Below are positions 25,803 to 34,664 of a DNA stretch of 64,000 nucleotides, one piece after another (the first letter of the stretch is position 1; the number at the start of each line of letters is the position of its first letter). This DNA is from CAWFMO01 sp963817065 (GTDB lineage Bacteria > Actinomycetota > Thermoleophilia > Solirubrobacterales > 70-9), in assembly GCA_963817065.1 (NCBI GenBank), contig CAWFMO010000001.1:682001-746000 (forward strand), in the 5' to 3' direction. The notes below the pieces were generated by a model that was given only the letters and a program-made list of their open reading frames with translations, was not told where the DNA came from and did not search any database. The position numbers were made by a program, and so were the translations under genes.

Positions 25803-27704
25803 TTGACCGTGATTCCGGTGCCCCTGACCACGCTGACAGCCGCCGCCGAGACCGCCCCCGCGGGGGGCGCGGCCGCCTGGCAGGTGATCGCCGTGACCGC
25901 CTTCGTGACCGTCGGCTTCACCGCCCTGGTCGTGCTCGGCGAGATGCACCGCCGCGGGCGCCGCACCCCGCTCGGCACGATCGCCGCCTTCGCCTCGCGG
26001 CTCTCGGGACTGCCCGTCTGGGCCGCGCTGCCGCTCGGGGTCGCGGGGGTCGCGCTCTCGACCGCGCTCTTCGGGTACATGTGGGACGCGGCGCTGCACA
26101 TCGACCGCGGCCGGGACGACGGCCCGCTCGCCAACCCTTCGCACTACCTGATCCTCGGCGGCCTCTACGGGATCACTGCCGCCGGCTACCTCTCGAGCGT
26201 GTTGGTCAAGCCCGGAGAGAAGCCCGGGCGCTCGGCGCTGCGGATCACCGACGACTGGTACGTGCCGCTCGGCGCCGTGCTGATCTCCGCCGCGGCGCTG
26301 TTCGCGTTCGCCGGCTTCCCGCTCGACGACGTCTGGCACCGGCTCTTCGGACAGGACGTGACCCTCTGGGGCCCGACCCACCTCGTGATGCTCGGCGGCG
26401 GGATGATGACCCTGGTCGGGGTCGTGATCCTGTTCGAGGAGGGCGTCGCCAGCGCCCGCCACCGCGAGTCCGGCGGGACCCGCAAGCCGTCCAAGAACCT
26501 GATCGCCCGGGTCGCCGACCTGATCCCGGCGATCCCGCTCTGGCCGACGCGGGCGCTGATCGCGGGCGGCTTCCTCGGCGGCCTCAGCATCTTCCAGGGC
26601 GAGTTCGACTACGGCGTGCCGCAGTTCCAGCTCGTGCTCCAGCCGCTGTTGATCGCGGTCTCGGCCGGGATCGCGCTGGTCGCGGCGCGGCTCTGGATCG
26701 GCCGCGGTGGGGCGCTCGGCGCGGTCGCCTTCTACCTCCTGATCCGCGGGGTCGTCTCGCTGCTCGTCGGCCCGGTCTTCGGCGAGACGACGCCCTCGGC
26801 GCCGCTCTACGTCGCCGAGGCGGCGTGCGTCGAGCTCGCGGCGCTCTTCTTCGCGCGCCGGCCGCTGGTCATGGGCGCCGTCGCCGGCCTCGCGATCGGA
26901 ACGATCGGGTTCGCGGCGGAGTGGGCGTGGATCGGGGTTGCGATGCCGATCGAGTGGACCGAGGCGCTGCTTCCGGAGGGCTTGATCCTCGCCGCGCTCG
27001 GCGGCATCTTCGGCGGAGTCATCGGGTCCCTGTTCGGGCTCGCGCTGCGGCGCGAGAATCCGCTGCCCGCCCGCGCCGGGGCGATCGCCGCCGGCTCGCT
27101 GGCGGCGGTGATGGCCTGCTTCGCGTTCGGGCTCGCCGACCGCAACCCGAGCGGCGCCGAGGCCCAGGTGACTCTGACCGAGGTCAAGGGGGCGCCCGAG
27201 CGCGAGGTGATCGCCAACGTGCGCTTCGACCCGCCCGAGATCGCCGACGGCGCGAGCTGGGTCCGCGGGATCGCCTGGCAGGGCGGGGGACTGGTCGGCT
27301 TCGACTTCGAGCGCGTCGGTGAGGGCCTCTACCGCGCTACCGAGCCGCTGCCGGCGCACGGCACGTGGAAGGCCGGGATCCGGATCCAGAACGGGCACTC
27401 GGTGATCGGCGTCCCGATCTACTCGCCCGCCGACGAGGCGATCCCGCTGCCCGAGGTCCCGGCGCGGGCGGCGTTCACCCGCCCGTTCGAGCCCGACCGC
27501 GAGCTGCTCCAGCGCGAGCGCGACCCCGACGTCGCGCCCTGGATCTGGTTCGCAGCCTCGCTCAGCGTGCTGTTGATGGCGCTCGCGTTCTTCTCCGTGC
27601 TCGCCTGGGGCATGGCGCGCTTCGCGCGCGGCGGCCCGGCCGAGCCGAGCAGCCCGCGGGCGCGGCCGTTCTCGGGCATCCCCGCGACTGGAGCCGGCGC
27701 CTGA
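25803..27704 (+). CDS. Multi-pass membrane protein with His/Asp-rich motifs, unknown
   Basis: A 633-residue integral membrane protein with roughly 11-12 hydrophobic helices, then a ~110-residue extracytoplasmic beta-type domain (about residues 455-565) and one last helix. Two loop/helix motifs are rich in possible metal ligands: D95-x3-H99-x4-RD with NPSHY (residues 111-115), and DDVWHRLFGQD with WGPTH (residues 175-193). The soluble domain ('VRFDPPEIADGASWVRGIAWQGGGLVGFDFERVGEGLYRA') resembles FixH/YtkA-like folds in layout only. TTG 25803, GTG 25809 and GTG 25818 are possible starts. It is coupled by ATGA to an SDR and then a flavin monooxygenase. I do not recognise the family. Confidence 0.7.
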   Translation: MTVIPVPLTTLTAAAETAPAGGAAAWQVIAVTAFVTVGFTALVVLGEMHRRGRRTPLGTIAAFASRLSGLPVWAALPLGVAGVALSTALFGYMWDAALHIDRGRDDGPLANPSHYLILGGLYGITAAGYLSSVLVKPGEKPGRSALRITDDWYVPLGAVLISAAALFAFAGFPLDDVWHRLFGQDVTLWGPTHLVMLGGGMMTLVGVVILFEEGVASARHRESGGTRKPSKNLIARVADLIPAIPLWPTRALIAGGFLGGLSIFQGEFDYGVPQFQLVLQPLLIAVSAGIALVAARLWIGRGGALGAVAFYLLIRGVVSLLVGPVFGETTPSAPLYVAEAACVELAALFFARRPLVMGAVAGLAIGTIGFAAEWAWIGVAMPIEWTEALLPEGLILAALGGIFGGVIGSLFGLALRRENPLPARAGAIAAGSLAAVMACFAFGLADRNPSGAEAQVTLTEVKGAPEREVIANVRFDPPEIADGASWVRGIAWQGGGLVGFDFERVGEGLYRATEPLPAHGTWKAGIRIQNGHSVIGVPIYSPADEAIPLPEVPARAAFTRPFEPDRELLQRERDPDVAPWIWFAASLSVLLMALAFFSVLAWGMARFARGGPAEPSSPRARPFSGIPATGAGA

Positions 27705-28570
27705 TGGCCCGCTACGACGTCGACGGCAAGGTCGTCCTGGTGACCGGGGCCGCGCACGGCATCGGGCTCTCCTCGGCGCGCCAGCTCGCGGCCAAGGGCG
27801 CGCGTCTGGCGCTGATCGATCGCGACGCCGAGGGCGTCGAGCGCGCCGCGAAGGAGATCGGAGCGGCCGCCGAGCCGTTCGTCGCCGACGTCGCCGAGCG
27901 CGAGTCGATCCTCTCGGCGATCTCGGCCGCGCGCGAGCGATTCGGCCCGATCGACGTCGCGCTCGCGAGCGCCGGCGTCAGCGGCACCCCGACCCCGTCG
28001 ACCCAGCTCGAGCACGACGAGTTCGAGCGCGTCATCGAGATCAACCTGCTCGGGGTCTGGCGGACGCTGCGCGCGGTGCTCCCCGACGTGATCGAGCGCC
28101 GCGGCTACCTGCTGCCGATCGCCTCGCTCGCGGCGGCGCTGCCGACGCCGGCGATCGCGGCGTACGGCGCCTCCAAGGCGGGGGTCCACTCGCTCGGGCG
28201 CACGCTGCGCTTCGAGCTCGCCCACACCGGCGCCAGGGTCGGCGTCGCCTACTTCTCGCTGATCGACACCAACATGGTCCGCGAGGCGTTCGAGCAGCCG
28301 ATGGTCCAGCGCTCGCTGCGCGCGGTGCCCGGTCCGCTCGGGCGCCCGGTCCCGGTCGACGAGGCAGCCGCGGCGCTCGTGCGCGGGATCGAGCGGCGCT
28401 CGAAGCGGGTCTGCGTCCCGCGCTGGGTCAGCCCGGTCGTCTCGCTCAACGGGCTCGGCGGCTGGCTCGAGTCGCTCGCCGCCCGCGACCCGCGCTTCGT
28501 CGGCTCGCTGCGCAAGGCGCAGAGGGAAAGGACCGAGGCCGACCACGAGGCCGAGGTCGTTCCAAAATGA
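27704..28570 (+). CDS. SDR family oxidoreductase
   Basis: A 288-residue NAD(P)-dependent SDR. The ATG at 27704 overlaps the upstream stop. Motifs: 'VLVTGAAHGIGLSSARQLA' (cofactor), 'ALASAGVSG' in place of NNAG, Ser in 'LLPIASLAAALP' and YGASKAG with the catalytic Tyr/Lys. A ~60-residue basic C-terminal extension ('RGIERRSKRVCVPRWVSPVVSLNG') is typical of actinobacterial SDRs paired with flavin monooxygenases. It is coupled again (ATGA) to the monooxygenase gene, so alcohol oxidation to a ketone followed by Baeyer-Villiger-type oxygenation is a reasonable inference. Confidence 0.87.
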   Translation: MARYDVDGKVVLVTGAAHGIGLSSARQLAAKGARLALIDRDAEGVERAAKEIGAAAEPFVADVAERESILSAISAARERFGPIDVALASAGVSGTPTPSTQLEHDEFERVIEINLLGVWRTLRAVLPDVIERRGYLLPIASLAAALPTPAIAAYGASKAGVHSLGRTLRFELAHTGARVGVAYFSLIDTNMVREAFEQPMVQRSLRAVPGPLGRPVPVDEAAAALVRGIERRSKRVCVPRWVSPVVSLNGLGGWLESLAARDPRFVGSLRKAQRERTEADHEAEVVPK

Positions 28571-30108
28571 ATCGAGCTCCCGACCACGAGGTCGCGATCA
28601 TCGGCGCCGGGCTCAGCGGCGTCGGCATGGCCGCCGCGCTGCTGCGCGCGGGGATCGAGGACTTCGCGATCTTCGAGCGCGCCGACGACGTCGGCGGGAC
28701 CTGGCGCGCCAACACCTACCCGGGGATCGGCGTCGACATCCCGGTCTTCGCCTACCAGTTCTCCTACGACCTGAAGCCCGACTGGTCGCGCTTCTTCGCC
28801 AAGGGGGGAGAGGTGAAGCGCTATGTCGACGACTACGTCGAGAGGTTCGCGATCCGGCCCCACATCCGCTTCAACAGCGAGGTCCGCTCGCGGACCTGGG
28901 ACGAGGAGAACCACCTCTGGCGACTCGACGTCGGCGGCGAGGAGGTCACGGCGCGCTTCGTGATCAGCGCGATCGGCCCGTTCGTCGATCCGAAGCCCCA
29001 CAACGTCCCCGGCGTCGACGACTTCGAGGGCAAGGTGATCCACTCCGCCGACTGGGACCACGACTACGACCTCGAGGGCAAGCGGGTCGCGATCGTCGGC
29101 ACCGGCGCCAGCGCCGTCCAGATCGTGCCCTCGATCGCGCGCGAGGTCGGCCGCCTCGACGTCTACCAGCGCACGCCGATCTGGATCGCGCCCAAGTTCG
29201 ACCCCAAGATCCCGGGTCGCCTGCAGAAGCTGTTCGCGCGCTTTCCCGCGAGCGAGCGCGCGGTGCGCTGGGGGACGAGCAGGATCGTCGAGACGATCGT
29301 CGTCACCCTGCCGCTCAACTACAGCCGGATGCCGGTCCTCGGGCGGGGGATCGAGGCGCGGCTCAAGCTCTACCTGCGCCGCGCGGTCAAGGACCCCGAG
29401 CTGCGGCGCAAGCTGACGCCGCGCTACGGGCTCGGCTGCAAGCGGCCCGCCGTCTCGAACCACTACTGGCAGGCGTTCAACCGCGACAACGTCGAGCTCG
29501 TCACCGACCCGATCGAGACCGTGACCGCGAACGGCGTCCGGACAGCCTCGGGCGCCGAGCGCGAAGTCGACGTGCTCGTTCTCGCGACGGGATTCCGGAT
29601 GGCGTTCGACCCCGAGGTCTTCCGCCGCACGCCCGTCCGCGGCCGCAACGGCTTCGACCTCGCGACCTCCTACGAGCAGTCGCGGCTCAAGGCCTACGAG
29701 AGCATCAGCCTCCCCGACCTGCCCAACCACTTCATGATCTTCGGGCCCTACGGCTGGACCGGCGCGGCCTGGCACGTGCTCGTCCAGACGGCCTCGACCC
29801 ACATCCTCCGCGTGCTCAGCGAGGCGCGCCGCCGCGGGGCGACCGCGGTCGCGGTCGGCGAAGACGCGACCGAGCGCTACCACTCGAAGATCATGGGCAA
29901 CCTCGAGGGGTCGGTCTGGACCCAGCCGAGCTGCGGCAACGCCAACAGCTACTACTTCGATCACCATGGCGACGTGCCCTATCTGCGGCCGACATCGGGG
30001 CGGGAGGCGCAGCGGGCCGCGCGCAGCTTCCCGCTCGCCGACTATCGCTTCGAGAGCGGCAAGCCCGGCGAGGCCGAGGCGGTAGAGCGCGAGTCGGTGG
30101 CGGCGTGA
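28567..30108 (+). CDS. Flavin-containing monooxygenase (Baeyer-Villiger type)
   Basis: A 513-residue FAD/NADPH monooxygenase. The first Rossmann motif is 'AIIGAGLSGVGMAAALLRAG', the second 'VAIVGTGASAVQIVPSIA'. Between them 'FEGKVIHSADWDHD' matches the BVMO fingerprint FxGxxxHxxxW with Asp in place of the final Pro. 'GGTWRANTYPGIGVDIP' is the usual FMO/BVMO block. It would insert oxygen next to a ketone or oxidise a heteroatom, substrate unknown. It is the third gene of a coupled operon; a weak GGCCC-TACC-GGGCC hairpin follows the stop (30109-30122), after which a separate TetR gene begins. Confidence 0.88.
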   Translation: MNRAPDHEVAIIGAGLSGVGMAAALLRAGIEDFAIFERADDVGGTWRANTYPGIGVDIPVFAYQFSYDLKPDWSRFFAKGGEVKRYVDDYVERFAIRPHIRFNSEVRSRTWDEENHLWRLDVGGEEVTARFVISAIGPFVDPKPHNVPGVDDFEGKVIHSADWDHDYDLEGKRVAIVGTGASAVQIVPSIAREVGRLDVYQRTPIWIAPKFDPKIPGRLQKLFARFPASERAVRWGTSRIVETIVVTLPLNYSRMPVLGRGIEARLKLYLRRAVKDPELRRKLTPRYGLGCKRPAVSNHYWQAFNRDNVELVTDPIETVTANGVRTASGAEREVDVLVLATGFRMAFDPEVFRRTPVRGRNGFDLATSYEQSRLKAYESISLPDLPNHFMIFGPYGWTGAAWHVLVQTASTHILRVLSEARRRGATAVAVGEDATERYHSKIMGNLEGSVWTQPSCGNANSYYFDHHGDVPYLRPTSGREAQRAARSFPLADYRFESGKPGEAEAVERESVAA

Positions 30109-30160
30109 GGCCCTACCGGGCCGGCATCTACGTACCCCTGTCCCGGCACGCGAGTTCGCG

Positions 30161-30784
30161 ATGACCGAGAAGCCGGCGAGCAAGCGCGCCTACGCCCCGC
30201 GAATGCCGCCCGAGGAGCGGCGCGCGCAGCTCCTCGACGCGACCCTGAAGCTGATCGCCGAACGCGGCTACGAGAGCGTCTCGATGGAGGGGGTCGCGCG
30301 CGCCGCGGGGGTCACCAAGCCGGTCGTCTACGACCTCTTCGGCTCGCTCGCCGACCTGCTCGAGGCGCTGCTCGACCGCGAGGAGGAGCGGGCGCTGCTC
30401 CAGCTCGCCGAGCTGATGCCGGCGCCGAGCGAGGACGCGGACCCCGAGGAGGTCCTGCTCGACGGCCTCAACGCCTACCTGCGCGCGGTCGAGGCCCGGC
30501 CCGAGGCCTGGCGGCTGACGCTGATGCCGGTCGAGGCGATGCCGGGGGTCGTCCGCGAGCACGTCGAGCGCGAGCGAACCAAGATCGCCGAGCAGCTCGA
30601 GTCGATCGTCCGCTGGGGGATCGAGCGGCTCGAGGTGCCGATCGAGGACGTCGAGCTCCTGGTCGAGACGATCATCCTGCTCGCCGAGGACGGCGGGCGG
30701 CGCCACCTCGCCGACCCCGAGCGCTACCCGCCCGAGCGCCTCGCGGCGTTTACGGCCAGCCTCGTGGCCAGCGTCCGCCGCTAG
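30161..30784 (+). CDS. TetR-family regulator
   Basis: A 207-residue regulator with the standard N-terminal domain ('RRAQLLDATLKLIAERGYESVSMEGVARAAGVTKPVVYDLFGSLADLLEALL', residues about 20-70) and an all-helical ligand domain. It lies immediately upstream of the reductase/desaturase pair on the same strand, as regulators of mycobacterial DesA3-type desaturases do, so control of membrane lipid unsaturation is likely but inferred. I found no convincing palindrome in 30109-30160 or 30785-30845. Confidence 0.88.
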   Translation: MTEKPASKRAYAPRMPPEERRAQLLDATLKLIAERGYESVSMEGVARAAGVTKPVVYDLFGSLADLLEALLDREEERALLQLAELMPAPSEDADPEEVLLDGLNAYLRAVEARPEAWRLTLMPVEAMPGVVREHVERERTKIAEQLESIVRWGIERLEVPIEDVELLVETIILLAEDGGRRHLADPERYPPERLAAFTASLVASVRR

Positions 30785-30845
30785 CTGGTCGGCCAGCCAC
30801 CGGACCCGGGTGACGTTTGGGGGCGTTCGCGTGGAGAATGCCCGC

Positions 30846-31946
30846 ATGGTCGAGAAGGGAGCCGATCCCGACGTTCACCCCGCGCGCCGGAGGTTGCTGC
30901 AGGCCGCCCAGGCGCTGACGACGCCGCTTCGCCCCGACGACTACATCGAGCTGATGAACCCGCTCTGGACGACGCGCGAGCTGCTCGGCGAGATCGTCCG
31001 CATCGTCCCCGAGACCGACGACAGCGCGACGGTCGTGATCCGGCCCAGCTTCGATTGGCAGGGCCACACGCCGGGGCAGTACCTGCGGATCGGGGTCGAG
31101 ATCGACGGGATCCGCCACTGGCGCGCCTACTCGATCACCTCGGACCCCGATCACCCCGAGGGGCTGCTGAGCATCACCGTCAAGCAGGTCGAGACCGGGA
31201 AGATGTCGCCCCACTTCGTCGACGGCATCGAGCACGGCGACATGGTCTACCTCGGCGACGTGGAGGGGACCTTCACGCTTCCCGAGCCGCCGCCGCAGAA
31301 GACCCTGTTCCTCAGCGCCGGCAGCGGGGTGACGCCGATCTGGTGCATGCTGCGCAGCCTCGAGCGCCGCGATTCGCTCGGCGACGCATTCCACATCAGC
31401 TGCAACCGCAGCGGGTTCTCGACGATCTTCGGCGACCGGTTGCGCGAGATGGCGGGTCGGAACGACGGCTACACGCTCCACGAGCACTTCTCGGCCGAGA
31501 ACGGGCGCATCACCCCCGACCACCTCGACGAGCTCGTGCCCGACTGGCGCGAGCGCGACGCCTTCCTCTCCGGCCCGCGCGAGCTGATCGACGCGATGAT
31601 CGAGAAGTGGGAGCGGGACGGAGATCCCGAGCGGCTTCGCTACGAGCGCTTTCAGCCGGTGATCGGGCAGGGTGACGCGGACATCGGCAGCGGCGGCACC
31701 GTCCGCTTCCGGGTGACCGACACCGAGGCCGAGTGCGACAAAGGCGTCTCGATCCTCGTCGGAGGCGAGGAGGCCGGCGCGCCGCTACCGTTCGGCTGCC
31801 GGCTGGGGATCTGCCACACCTGCGTCGGGCGGCTCGCCGAGGGCCGTGTTCGCGACCTGCGGACCGGCGAGTTGAGCGGCGAGCAGGGCCAGATGGTGCG
31901 TACCTGCGTCAACGCGCCCGAGGGCCACGTCGAGATCGAGCTTTGA
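30846..31946 (+). CDS. Ferredoxin-NAD(P)H reductase for fatty acid desaturase
   Basis: A 366-residue flavo-iron-sulfur protein. It has an FAD domain ('HTPGQYLRIGVEIDGIRHWRAYSITSDP'), an NAD-binding domain ('TLFLSAGSGVTPIWCMLRSLERRD') and a C-terminal plant-type [2Fe-2S] domain with Cys ligands in 'FGCRLGICHTCVGRL' (C-x4-C-x2-C) and 'VRTCVNAPEG'. This layout and neighbour match Rv3230c, the electron donor to the stearoyl-CoA desaturase DesA3. ATG 30846 is chosen; GTG 30831 and GTG 30810 are possible longer starts. The desaturase follows after 21 bases. Confidence 0.9.
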   Translation: MVEKGADPDVHPARRRLLQAAQALTTPLRPDDYIELMNPLWTTRELLGEIVRIVPETDDSATVVIRPSFDWQGHTPGQYLRIGVEIDGIRHWRAYSITSDPDHPEGLLSITVKQVETGKMSPHFVDGIEHGDMVYLGDVEGTFTLPEPPPQKTLFLSAGSGVTPIWCMLRSLERRDSLGDAFHISCNRSGFSTIFGDRLREMAGRNDGYTLHEHFSAENGRITPDHLDELVPDWRERDAFLSGPRELIDAMIEKWERDGDPERLRYERFQPVIGQGDADIGSGGTVRFRVTDTEAECDKGVSILVGGEEAGAPLPFGCRLGICHTCVGRLAEGRVRDLRTGELSGEQGQMVRTCVNAPEGHVEIEL

Positions 31947-31967
31947 ACAACTACCGAAGGAGCTGAG

Positions 31968-33185
31968 ATGAGCACCGAGACGAAACCGGAGCTGAGCGGC
32001 AACGGCGGACCGCCGGCCGCAAACGCGAGCGATCCCGACAACCCGATTCACAGGCTGACCCCGGAGCAGATCGAGGAGATCGGCAAGGAGTTCCAGGCGA
32101 TCCACGACGAGGTCTTCGACGACCTCGGGTCCTCGGATGCCAACTACATTCGCTCGATCATCCAGTTCCACCGCAGGCTGGCGGCGCTGTCGCGGATCGT
32201 GCTGATGGCCTCGCGCTATTGGCCCGCCTGGGTGCTCGGAACGACCGGACTGTCGGTGGCGAAGATTCTCGAGAACATGGAGATCGGCCACAACGTCATG
32301 CACGGCCAGTGGGACTGGATGAACGACCCGAACATCCACTCCTCGACCTGGGACTGGGACACCGCGTCGCCCGCGGCCGCCTGGAAGCACTCCCACAACT
32401 ACGTCCACCACACGTTCACCAACATCGTCGGCAAGGACAAGGACGTCGGCTACGAGATCATGCGCATCGACCCGAAGCAGGACTGGCACCCGATCTACGT
32501 TTTCCAGCCGCTCTACAACGTGATCCTGATGGGGTTCTTCGAGTGGGGGGTCGCTTCGCACGACCTCGACTTCGAGGCGATTCGCAAAGGCGAGAAGCCG
32601 AAGAAGCAGGTCTTCGACGAGCTCAAGGCGATGGGCGTCAAGGCGCGGCGCCAGATCGTCAAGGACTACATCGCGTTCCCGGCGCTGAGCGGCAAGGAAT
32701 GGAAGAAGACGCTGGCCGCCAACTTCACCGCCAACATCGTCCGCAACGTCTGGACCCACGCGATCATCTTCTGCGGCCACTTCCCGGACCAGACCTACAC
32801 CTTCACCGAGGAGGAGGTCGAGGGCGAGACGATGGGCGGCTGGTACGTCCGTCAGCTGCTCGGCGCCGCGAACATCGAAGGGGGCCCGACCTTCCACCTG
32901 ATGAGCGGCAACCTCGGCTACCAGGTCGAGCACCACCTCTATCCCGACATGCCCAGCTCGCGCTACGCGCAGATCGCGCCGCGGGTCCGCGAGATCTGCG
33001 AGCGCTACGGGCTCCCGTACAACACCGGGCCGTTCTTCAAGCAGTGGGGCTCGGTCCAGCGGACGATCGTGCGGCTCGCGTTCCCGGGCGGAAAGGCGCG
33101 TCCGAAGCCGGGGCCGCACGTCGAGCCGAAGCCGCAGCCCTCAGCGGCCGCAAGCGCCGAGCCGGCCCACCAGGCCTTCCCCTAG
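31968..33185 (+). CDS. Membrane fatty acid (acyl-CoA) desaturase, DesA3-like
   Basis: A 405-residue di-iron membrane desaturase. The three histidine clusters are present: 'GHNVMHG', 'HSHNYVHH' and 'QVEHHLYP'. Hydrophobic segments surround them ('LAALSRIVLMASRYWPAWVLG', 'VIFVFQPLYNVILMGFFEWG'-type). It introduces a cis double bond into a long acyl chain using O2 and electrons from the reductase encoded just upstream. CGAAGGAG precedes the ATG. The N-terminal 25 residues and the C-terminal Pro/Ala-rich ~35 residues are low-complexity extensions. Confidence 0.92.
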   Translation: MSTETKPELSGNGGPPAANASDPDNPIHRLTPEQIEEIGKEFQAIHDEVFDDLGSSDANYIRSIIQFHRRLAALSRIVLMASRYWPAWVLGTTGLSVAKILENMEIGHNVMHGQWDWMNDPNIHSSTWDWDTASPAAAWKHSHNYVHHTFTNIVGKDKDVGYEIMRIDPKQDWHPIYVFQPLYNVILMGFFEWGVASHDLDFEAIRKGEKPKKQVFDELKAMGVKARRQIVKDYIAFPALSGKEWKKTLAANFTANIVRNVWTHAIIFCGHFPDQTYTFTEEEVEGETMGGWYVRQLLGAANIEGGPTFHLMSGNLGYQVEHHLYPDMPSSRYAQIAPRVREICERYGLPYNTGPFFKQWGSVQRTIVRLAFPGGKARPKPGPHVEPKPQPSAAASAEPAHQAFP

Positions 33186-33195
33186 GCGGACGAGG

Positions 33196-33390
33196 GTGGC
33201 CGGCGAGGGCAAGAGCTGCCCGGTCTGCGGCCAGCGCGTGCGGACGCTGTTCTTCCGGCGGCTGCTCGGCGCCGCCGCCGGCCCGGGGGCGCGGGTCGAC
33301 CACGGCCGCTGCCGCGGCGGCCACGAGCTGCGGCGGGTGCACGGGACCGTCGTCGGGCCCTGGGAGCAGGCGGGGGGCGAGGGCGGCTAG
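33196..33390 (+). CDS. Small Cys/His-rich protein
   Basis: A 64-residue candidate from GTG 33196, 10 bases after the desaturase stop. 'SCPVCGQRVRTLFFRRLLG' contains a CxxC pair, and a later Cys/His group ('DHGRCRGGHELRR') could complete a zinc site. No homologue is recognised. It overlaps the convergent lipase stop by 4 bases. Coding potential is plausible from the zinc-site pattern and tight spacing, but this could be a chance frame. Confidence 0.45.
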   Translation: MAGEGKSCPVCGQRVRTLFFRRLLGAAAGPGARVDHGRCRGGHELRRVHGTVVGPWEQAGGEGG

Positions 33391-34595
33391 AGCGGTCGGG
33401 CGGCCCGGCGCCTGGCCTTGCGCGCGCAGCGGCGCGCCGCCTTCGGGCGCTTGAGCTTCTTGCAGCGGCGCAGGGCCTTTGAATCGCGCGGTTTCGCGGA
33501 GGTCCCGGTCGCTCCCACCGTGGCGGCCGCTGCGCTCGCGGAGGCCGGGCACGCCGCCGGGTCGCCGGCGTGGGTCGGGCAGGGATCGTCGGCGTCGGGG
33601 ATCTGGTCGCCGTCGCTGTCGAGCGGGGCGGGGGGCGGGTATCCGGGCGCGCCGATCGCCGGCAGAACGAGCGTGCAGGGGACGGGGCGGGCGTGGGCGG
33701 GGGCGAGGGCGTTGAGGATCAGCGTCGTCGTGATCGGATCGACGATCACCGCCAGGTGCTCCGCGAGGTCGAGCTCGCAGTGGTCCTGGATCACGTGGTT
33801 CTCTACGTTCGGCCCCGGCGCCATCAAGCCGCTCGTGTAGGGGACGACGAGCTCGTCGTAGCGGGTGACGATGTTCGTGTAGTCGACCTCGGGATGCGCG
33901 GGCCCTCCCTCGTTCATCTTGTTCATGAACGCGGAGCCGGCGAGGAACTGGTCGCAGGCCTCGCAGAACGTCCGCACGACCCCGGCGAGGACCTCGGTGA
34001 GTCCGAACGACTGGCCGAGCTGGGCCAGCGTCGCGAGCCCGGCGACGTTCGTCCCCGCCCAGAGCGTCGTCAGCCCGACGTAGTCGTCGACGACCGCGGC
34101 GCCGCCGAGGAACTTGACGAAGTAGTTCGGCATCAGGCTGCCCTCGGAGTGGCCGACGATGTCGACCTCCTCCGCGCCGGTCGCGGCGAGGACCCCGTCG
34201 ACGAACGTCGCCAGCTGCGCCGCGCTCGCCTCCATCGCCGTCAGCCCACCCGGCTGGTAGAGCGGCGGCGCGAACTCGGGCCGGGTTCCGTATGTGAGCG
34301 AGAAGACGCAGTAGCCGTCGTTGACGAGCAGCGGCGAGATCGTCTCCCACTCCACGGTCTGGTTCGCGAGCAGCCCGTGGACGAGGACGACGGGCTCGGG
34401 GTGCGCGGCGCTCGGTCGGCACGAGTAGTCGTTGGCGCCCGGCGGCGAGCCGTTCGGCGTCGCTCCCTGGCGCGCGAGCGCGTCGAGGAAGCTGTAGGTG
34501 ACCGGGAGCGGCGCGGCCGACGCCGACCCGACGCCGAGCGCCAGCGACGCGCCGAGAGCGGCGAGCAGCCCGAGAAGTGTCCGACGCGCTCTCAT
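33387..34595 (-). CDS. Secreted class 2 lipase with calcium repeat and basic tail
   Basis: A 402-residue exported esterase/lipase. ATG 34595 gives 'RARRTLLGLLAALGASLALGVGSASA', a clean signal peptide. The alpha/beta hydrolase core has 'PVVLVHGLLANQTVEWETISPLL' (oxyanion strand) and nucleophile elbow GHSEG ('VDIVGHSEGSLMPNYFVK'), typical of the LipA/EstA class 2 group. After the catalytic domain, 'DSDGDQIPDADDPCP' is a thrombospondin-3-like calcium-binding repeat. The protein ends in a Lys/Arg tail with two Cys 11 residues apart ('RRCKKLKRPKAARRCARK'). It is divergent from the CHASE2 cyclase. Confidence 0.88.
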   Translation of the reverse strand: MRARRTLLGLLAALGASLALGVGSASAAPLPVTYSFLDALARQGATPNGSPPGANDYSCRPSAAHPEPVVLVHGLLANQTVEWETISPLLVNDGYCVFSLTYGTRPEFAPPLYQPGGLTAMEASAAQLATFVDGVLAATGAEEVDIVGHSEGSLMPNYFVKFLGGAAVVDDYVGLTTLWAGTNVAGLATLAQLGQSFGLTEVLAGVVRTFCEACDQFLAGSAFMNKMNEGGPAHPEVDYTNIVTRYDELVVPYTSGLMAPGPNVENHVIQDHCELDLAEHLAVIVDPITTTLILNALAPAHARPVPCTLVLPAIGAPGYPPPAPLDSDGDQIPDADDPCPTHAGDPAACPASASAAAATVGATGTSAKPRDSKALRRCKKLKRPKAARRCARKARRRAARPL

Positions 34596-34664
34596 CCCTG
34601 CGCGGACGATAGTGACGCCTCGCCCTGCGCGCGCCGGGAGCGCGGACGCGACAGAATCCCGCGA

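Noticed and set aside
25224..27398. 724-codon open frame antisense to the membrane protein operon
   Set aside because: Low-complexity Arg/Glu/Asp composition; the sense frame has helices and conserved-looking motifs.
30109..30160. TetR operator before the desaturase-linked regulator
   Set aside because: Only a 5-bp GGCCC-TACC-GGGCC hairpin at the end of the monooxygenase gene was found; it looks like a weak terminator and not a dimer site.
33570..34664. Upstream extension of the CHASE2 cyclase frame
   Set aside because: It lies antisense to the lipase gene and lacks any domain; the true start is ATG 34665.
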